Source of the DNA: a cyanobacterium endosymbiont of Rhopalodia gibberula
Lineage (GTDB): Bacteria > Cyanobacteriota > Cyanobacteriia > Cyanobacteriales > Microcystaceae
Direction of reading: 5' to 3'
NCBI RefSeq assembly: GCF_003574135.1
Contig: NZ_AP018341.1
Location: forward strand, 1,178,001-1,242,000
Length of the DNA stretch: 64,000 bases
A program made the position numbers and the translations under genes. Shown here piece after piece: positions 59,070 through 64,000 of this stretch; the first letter of the stretch is position 1; every line of letters begins with the position of its first letter. The notes under the pieces are model-generated. The model did not search any database. It was not told the origin of the DNA and worked only from the letters and a program-made list of their open reading frames with translations.

Positions 59070-59489
59070 ATGACTAAACTTAAAAAGCCTAATTTTTTTA
59101 GTGATAAAAATCAATCTGTTCAGGGGCTAGACTGGTATTTATCTGACGTTAATAAAACCTTTGATAACAACATATCTAGTGAATCTAGCACCCATTACAC
59201 TTAACTCTCCACCTATCCTCACACTATTGAACGGTTATAAAAATATGTTCCCTATGCTAGTCCCATATATGTGATGCGTTATCCCATTGATCAGTTAATC
59301 TCTCAACACATTCATGAATGCAGTCAACAAGTTGTTTAAGTTAATTTCAATGAAGTGATTTACCAACACCTAGAATTGATTACATGTGCTCTCTATACAA
59401 AGCAACTTATCCCCTATTTTTTAACTTTTGAAAGCGATAAAGTTCTCCTGGTATTTTTCGAAGCAATGTTACCTAATTATCAAAAATAG
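59070..59489 (+). pseudogene. Decayed sulfotransferase
   Basis: From the ATG at 59070 (MTKLKKPNFF) one frame can be followed with at least three stops. It contains YVPYASPIYVMRYPIDQLIS, matching the sulfotransferase 3'-phosphate-binding helix (VP-AK-IY-MR-P--R--S), and later LELITCALYTKQLIPYFLTF and LLVFFEAML. The N-terminal PAPS loop (GTTSL type) has been lost. It follows the dead GT2 by 30 bases, suggesting a former two-gene surface-modification unit. Confidence 0.72.
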
Positions 59490-59994
59490 TTAGAGATAAT
59501 TTATGTTTTTATTAGTTACTCAAAAAAACTAAAGTAGGATAAAAAAATAAATACTAGTAATATTTCTAGTCAACAACCGATCATTAAGAATAGGATAATT
59601 AAGAGTAAGTAACTAGACATGTTAGCAAAATCTCTTGGACTTCAGGAGCTAAGACGTTAGTTTATTACTAAAGGTTTTTGGACTTTGGTAATAAATCTAT
59701 ATATAATTAAGAAAAAAACAGAATTGACAAAAGAAAATATAGAAAACCTTCAAAAAATCTTTGACCAATATTTAGATATTTTAGGGTCTTTATTCAAGAA
59801 AAGATTATGTTGTTTTAATTTCAAAAACATCGCTGAACTTAGTTCAATTAATCAGGTCAAATCCGTGGCAAAGTAGTAGAGAAAATCATAATTAACAGGG
59901 AAATTTAGCAAAACCCACAAGCTAGCTTTTCTACTCAAAGTGTAGTGAATCGATAGGGAGGGTACAGGTCTAATAAAACTTGTCTTTTAAGATT
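59490..59994. other. AT-rich gap
   Basis: Nothing supportable; the 63-codon frame at 59685 has no recognisable features. Confidence 0.45.
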
Positions 59995-60170
59995 ATAAAG
60001 GTTGATTAGACTGTAAGCATATCTTTATGATCAACTTAATTTTCTGATTGAACTCCTTTACAATTCCTTGGGAGGCTCTATTGTCGAAATAAGCTATAAT
60101 TTCGTCTATATATCTACTCATTGTCTTATGACTCCTTGGAAAATATTGATAATCAGTTTCTGTCTACTCT
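59995..60170 (-). pseudogene. ISL3-family transposase C-terminal remnant
   Basis: The complement reads SRYIDEIIAYFDNRASQGIV then KEFNQKIKLIIK, which matches the ISL3 ending (EI--YF--R-TQG-VEG-NNK-KLIKR). Only about 45 residues survive; flanks are unrecognisable. Confidence 0.62.
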
Positions 60171-60555
60171 AGGAATTTTTCGAAACCCTCATCACTTGTT
60201 GTCTGAATCGAGGAGCTAGTGCTTTTTGCTCAAAAAATATCCTATAAATTTCATAATTTATTATTGATCTTAATGCAAATTTATTGAATTAGGCTTAATA
60301 ATAACAAAAGATAAATTTTAGTTTTACTTTCTTAAAAAGACTTATTTTGAACAACAAATAGTTAATAAATATATAAGTATATTCACAACAGAAATAATTA
60401 ACATGGAGATTGTAAGAAGGTGTATCATTAGAGTTTTTAGTAAAATTTAATCTTTTTAAAAATCATAGAATGTATGTGAAACAATTTCCTAATACTCTAA
60501 TTTTATTAAAGTTAATAGTAAAACTTAAATATATCTTCTACAAGAAGACATTTAT

Positions 60556-60587
60556 TTAGCTCCTAATAATAAATTATTAGGAGCTAA
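60556..60587. repeat. 14-bp perfect hairpin
   Basis: Arms 60556-60569 and 60574-60587, loop TAAA. GC content of the stem is higher than its surroundings (AGCTCC core). No gene end nearby. Confidence 0.7.
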
Positions 60588-60793
60588 GTTCTCTACGTTT
60601 CTGCGAAAATAACCTATAGAAAATGAGAATAAAAATTTAATCAACACTTTTTTATAGAAGTTACTTCTTAAAGTTAAAGTCTCAGTTACTAATGAATTTA
60701 TACAACGTGATTGCATTTTATTTTAGATCTTAATATTTAAGACTTATCAGGCTACAAACTTACTTTTTAGACTCAGTTTTAGTTATTAACATA

Positions 60794-60825
60794 CTATCTT
60801 CTATATCTATTAATATAGAAGATAG
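60794..60825. repeat. 13-bp perfect hairpin
   Basis: Arms 60794-60806 and 60813-60825, loop CTATTA. No gene end nearby. Confidence 0.65.
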
Positions 60826-61311
60826 AACTGCTATTTTATAGAAAGTTATTCAACTCAGTATAAATAAAATAATTAACTATTAACAAATATTACTTTTTAA
60901 AAAATCTATAATTTTACAAAAGTATTAACGGTATTATTGTAATTACAATAGGTTATTTTAAAACAATTTTTAACCACATTTTTATATTTAAATTGATGTG
61001 AAAACAATAAAAGCACAAACACAAAAATTTTTTCTCAAGTAATCAGATAATTAACTTCTTTTATTGATAATGTTTATGATGCAGGACCAGTAGTTCATAC
61101 ATATATATTGTGTATATTGCAGATAAAAAAATAAGTTTTTCCCTTAAATTTTGATTTAATTGTTTAAACCCTAACAATAAAACTCAACAGTTTATCAGTA
61201 TTGGCATTGATGGTGTTTTTTATATAATTCTAGAATTTCTTTTGAAGCTAGATAAATTTTTTATTTAAAAGATGTTTTCTAAGAAGGTATGAAATATCAA
61301 GATAAAAGCTA

Positions 61312-61351
61312 AGCAGTTAAAATTTAGATTTTAAGCTAAATTTTAACTGCT
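61312..61351. repeat. 16-bp perfect hairpin followed by a T-run
   Basis: Arms 61312-61327 and 61336-61351 with an 8-base loop, followed closely by AGTATTTTTTTATTTT. It has the form of a plus-strand terminator, although no gene ends upstream within 1 kb. Confidence 0.7.
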
Positions 61352-61790
61352 AGTATTTTTTTATTTTATAGAAAGTCAATGATTAAGTTTAATATATTAT
61401 TTTCTGTATCATTCTGATATCATCTTAATGAATTTTGAGTTTTAGCTTTATTTATACCAAAAGTGAACACTAAATAATTTTGTATTAACTAAATTAAAAT
61501 AGAAAGTATACTAAAGTATTTAAAAAAAATTAACTCTCATTGAAAATGAAGCTCTACTAAATAAAATCTTAGAAACTAAACAAAAACCTAATAAATCAAA
61601 TCTTAAATCAGTTTAGGATCTTTAAGAAAGTTATGTTGTTTACAGTCTGGTAAAACCTTATAAAACAACTCTGACTTTAGATCACTTGTCAAATAAAAAA
61701 AGAATACAAGCAAGCATAAATTGATCCTTAACGACTCCTAATAGTTATCAATTAGTAGAAGAAAATAATGATATAACATTATGACACAGG

Positions 61791-62115
61791 AATATTAGAA
61801 TGTGATCTAAGAAGTTAAGTTTTATAGACTTTTTTTTAATGTAACTGGTGTAAATGTAGCTATGGTCCGTCACTTTAGCATAGCAACAAAAGTAAAACGA
61901 GATTTACTATAAATCTCCAAATAATTAAAAAAATACTACTCTAATCGGATTAATAGCTACTAGAATACCCCTCTTGTTGTTTACTTCTGAAAAGAAAACA
62001 AGTAAAGAAATTTTTAAAACTCATATTAAAGAAAGTTTTAATCCCATAATTACTTGCTGGGGCTTATGTTATTGTGAATAATTTGCTGGTCTACAAAGCT
62101 AAAGCTGTAATGACT
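61791..62115 (+). pseudogene. IS630-superfamily transposase DDE remnant (second type)
   Basis: Plus-strand shreds read NTTLIGLIATRIPLLLFTSE then IFKTHIKESFNPII and, one frame over, LIPLLAGAYVIVNNLLVYKA-like text. This fits the DDE part of another IS630-type transposase (NVTLIGAI ... F---V---L-P-L-PGA-VVMDNL-VHK-K), with the catalytic Asp replaced by Asn. Several stops and shifts. Confidence 0.6.
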
Positions 62116-62217
62116 TTAAAAGCCACTTCATCAAAAAAAATGGATTGAAACTTGCCACTTATGGAGAGGACGTAAAAGTCTTTAATATTAGTATTAAAAA
62201 GCAGTCCTCTGTCAATA

Positions 62218-62556
62218 TCAATCTTCATCGAGTGCCGGAAAAGCTTCCTCAATTTTCCATAAATTTTCTTTATTTTCAATAACCCAACTACGAGTTTCTG
62301 GGGTCAACTGCTCCCAAACAACATCAATCGCAATATGGGGAGATGCATACTGGTATTTTTGTCCAAATTTCTTTAAATTATCAGCAACATTGTCAGAAAT
62401 ACCAAAGTAAGACCAGTCAACTTCGAGTTTCATCCCAGAGACACCACCCGTTGGATCAAAAATTAATTGCGCCGTTCTCACTAAATCGGCAAAATGTCTG
62501 GGCTCGAGTCCGGTGATTTCCTGAATTTTTTTTGCTTGGCTATTAGTTTGTTTCAT
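62218..62556 (-). CDS. Small soluble conserved protein of unknown function
   Basis: 112 residues, intact, with an acidic end (EEAFPALDED). No membrane segment, no cysteines. Features include IQEITGLEPRHFADLVRTAQ, LIFDPTGGVSGMKLEVDWSY and WEQLTPETRSWVIENKENLW, which read like a compact alpha/beta protein. I do not know the family. It is the only intact gene between dnaE-C and the window end, flanked by decayed DNA on both sides; survival there suggests it is under selection. Confidence 0.72.
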   Translation of the reverse strand: MKQTNSQAKKIQEITGLEPRHFADLVRTAQLIFDPTGGVSGMKLEVDWSYFGISDNVADNLKKFGQKYQYASPHIAIDVVWEQLTPETRSWVIENKENLWKIEEAFPALDED

Positions 62557-64000
62557 AGGGTTGTATTCCTATACAGTTATATATCTATTTATACCTATTA
62601 AGGGTACAAAAATCAACCCCTCTTGCTCAATTATCTTTGATGTAGATGTTTTGGTATCAATTCAAAATAATTATAATTTAGTTGACATTAACGGTTTCCA
62701 TGATCACATAGTGTAACGGAATTGATTAAGTTAAGTTGAGTAGTTAATAAAGATCTTCTTATCATAAACATTGTTATCTTCATTTATAATTTTATTTTTA
62801 ATACTTACTGTTTGCGTTAGCTACACTGGAATCTTATATACGAGAAAATGTAGTTACTTATGTTAGATTTTTAAATCTAAAAAATAAGTAAATCCTCGGA
62901 AAAGTTCACAGAAATTAATACTTTATCTCTACTTATCCAAGTAGAAGCCGGTAAAACCGCAAGTCAAAAGATTAATACCTTATAAAACTGCTAATCTATA
63001 AACTTAAGTTTTGCAAAGAGATTTCTATAAAATCTTTAAGTAAGTCAATGGACTCCTTTCCCACTATAATAGCAATCTGAAGAAAAGAAAAGTTCTTAAA
63101 TCTTAGAGACTATATTGATATTTTCTGTCAAATAAAACACCGACTAAACACAATAAAAAATTATGGACTTACTATTATAATTAGTCAAGAAACTAAGCAA
63201 GTTCAAAAATTTTGAATACTTAGTCAAAAACAGTATGTAAAGTCTATGTGTGTTCTAGAACAGAGGTTAATTCTAAGAAAAAAAAAGTAAGTATAGCAGT
63301 AGAACTAAAACCTAAAATGTTTTACTCTTCTTTATTCGATAGTATTCTGTTGCCTTTATCTCAAATATAAAATTTTAGTTAACGCCCTAAATCCTATACA
63401 ATAAGCTAGGGGACAATTATATAAAGTAATTGATTGTTAATATTACCTATTAAGTTAATTTTTAAAAATTAATTTTAAAGTTATTTTTCTAGCCATACTA
63501 TCTCTTCTTTCTCTAACCTATTATCCAGAAAATAAATTATATTTTTCGTATTAATACTGATTCTATATTGATTAAATATTTTATAAATAAAAATTTCTAG
63601 AATATCTTTAAAAAATTCTTTATTTTGATACTATTTAAATTTTATAAATTTTCTTATATTTCGAAAATATTTTCTTTTTTATTTAGATAATTTTACCTAG
63701 AAACTTATTAAGTAAAGTAGATTAATCTACTTTACTTAATAAGTTAACAATAACAAATTTATTGTATAATAATACACATGCAATTGCTAGAAAAATTAGA
63801 ACTTAATCTGATATTAAAGATCAATATTATAAGTGTTTTATAGCAATCTAAAATTATGTTCTTAAATAAATAGTTATTTTTGATTTTTTAAAAAAAATTA
63901 GTACTAGATAAACTTAAACATATATTTAGTAATATTTCTGAATATGTCAATTCAACCTTATGTTCTTGACCAATACCTGATACAGGAGCTTTGATAGGAA
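62557..64000. other. Terminal AT-rich desert
   Basis: 1.4 kb to the window end with no supportable gene; contains the 44-base palindrome at 63702. The final 60 bases have a coding-like minus-strand frame (PIKAPVSGIGQEHKVELTYS) too short to judge. Confidence 0.5.
63702..63745. repeat. Perfect 44-base palindrome
   Basis: Arms 63702-63723 and 63724-63745 are exact reverse complements with no spacer. It is the longest spacer-free palindrome I found and is not next to any gene. Confidence 0.85.

Larger units (their letters stand above)
60171..61790. other. 1.6-kb AT-rich desert rich in hairpins
   Basis: No gene. It contains three perfect hairpins (60556, 60794, 61312), each listed separately. 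Confidence 0.55.

Noticed and set aside
62091-62279. 62-codon minus-strand frame
   Set aside because: Overlaps the end of the intact 112-codon gene and transposase debris; no protein features.
1-64000. CRISPR array, prophage or defence island
   Set aside because: No regularly spaced direct repeats, no cas, integrase or phage structural genes. The repeated sequences are inverted repeats and decayed transposases.

Overview
The window reads as part of the chromosome of a nitrogen-fixing-type unicellular cyanobacterium (Crocosphaera/Cyanothece relative) undergoing genome reduction. Cyanobacterial marks are a DnaE half carrying a split-intein C-part, cyAbrB, a group 2 sigma factor, DUF3067, an IspD/MEP pathway gene, a NurA homologue and HIP1 octamers (GCGATCGC; I noted three, at 6606, 31496 and 42058). 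Reduction shows as strong AT bias, intact genes covering only about half of the 64 kb (my sum of CDS lengths is about 32.8 kb), long AT-rich deserts, and many decayed genes and transposases. Among known organisms this pattern best fits a diatom spheroid body (Epithemia/Rhopalodia type) rather than the compact UCYN-A genomes. That assignment is inference; no nif, photosystem or rRNA gene lies here to settle it.

Layout. 1-6.7 kb: 3' end of a mannose-1-phosphate guanylyltransferase, an ABC1 kinase, a desert holding a dead IS630-type transposase, a Tat-exported metallophosphoesterase, a frameshifted small gene and a J-domain membrane protein. 7-15.3 kb: cyAbrB, an Rrf2 regulator, the cobalamin genes cobD(cbiB), cobC and cobO, HU, a secreted unknown and a sigma-70 factor. 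15.8-19.4 kb: an IS982 fragment carrying a perfect hairpin, a tRNA-Arg(CCU) gene interrupted by a group I intron, a YdcF-like protein and gltX. 21.4-27.1 kb: a minus-strand surface-glycan cluster (three glycosyltransferases, gmhB, gmhA, a sugar epimerase). 28.8-36.5 kb: the agmatine-to-putrescine genes aguA and aguB, LD-carboxypeptidase, a GtrB-like glycosyltransferase and argG. 39.3-53.3 kb: smpB, nurA, a coiled-coil protein, an M23 peptidase, a low-molecular-weight phosphatase, an SGNH-like membrane protein, DUF3067, tatC, a condensation-like acyltransferase and ispD. 54.1-64 kb: a membrane protein, dnaE-C with its intein half, a dead GT2/sulfotransferase pair, more transposase remains and one small intact orphan gene in a desert.

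How the genes fit together. What survives is housekeeping (translation, replication, ribosome rescue, protein export, isoprenoid precursors, arginine and polyamines), cobalamin synthesis, peptidoglycan turnover and one surface-glycan locus. What is dying is mobile DNA and accessory surface-modification genes. Perfect hairpins and palindromes are common in the deserts, and at least two sit inside dead transposase genes.

Most distinctive features: the intron-bearing tRNA-Arg, the split-intein DnaE-C retained in a decaying genome, and the palindromes in decaying DNA.
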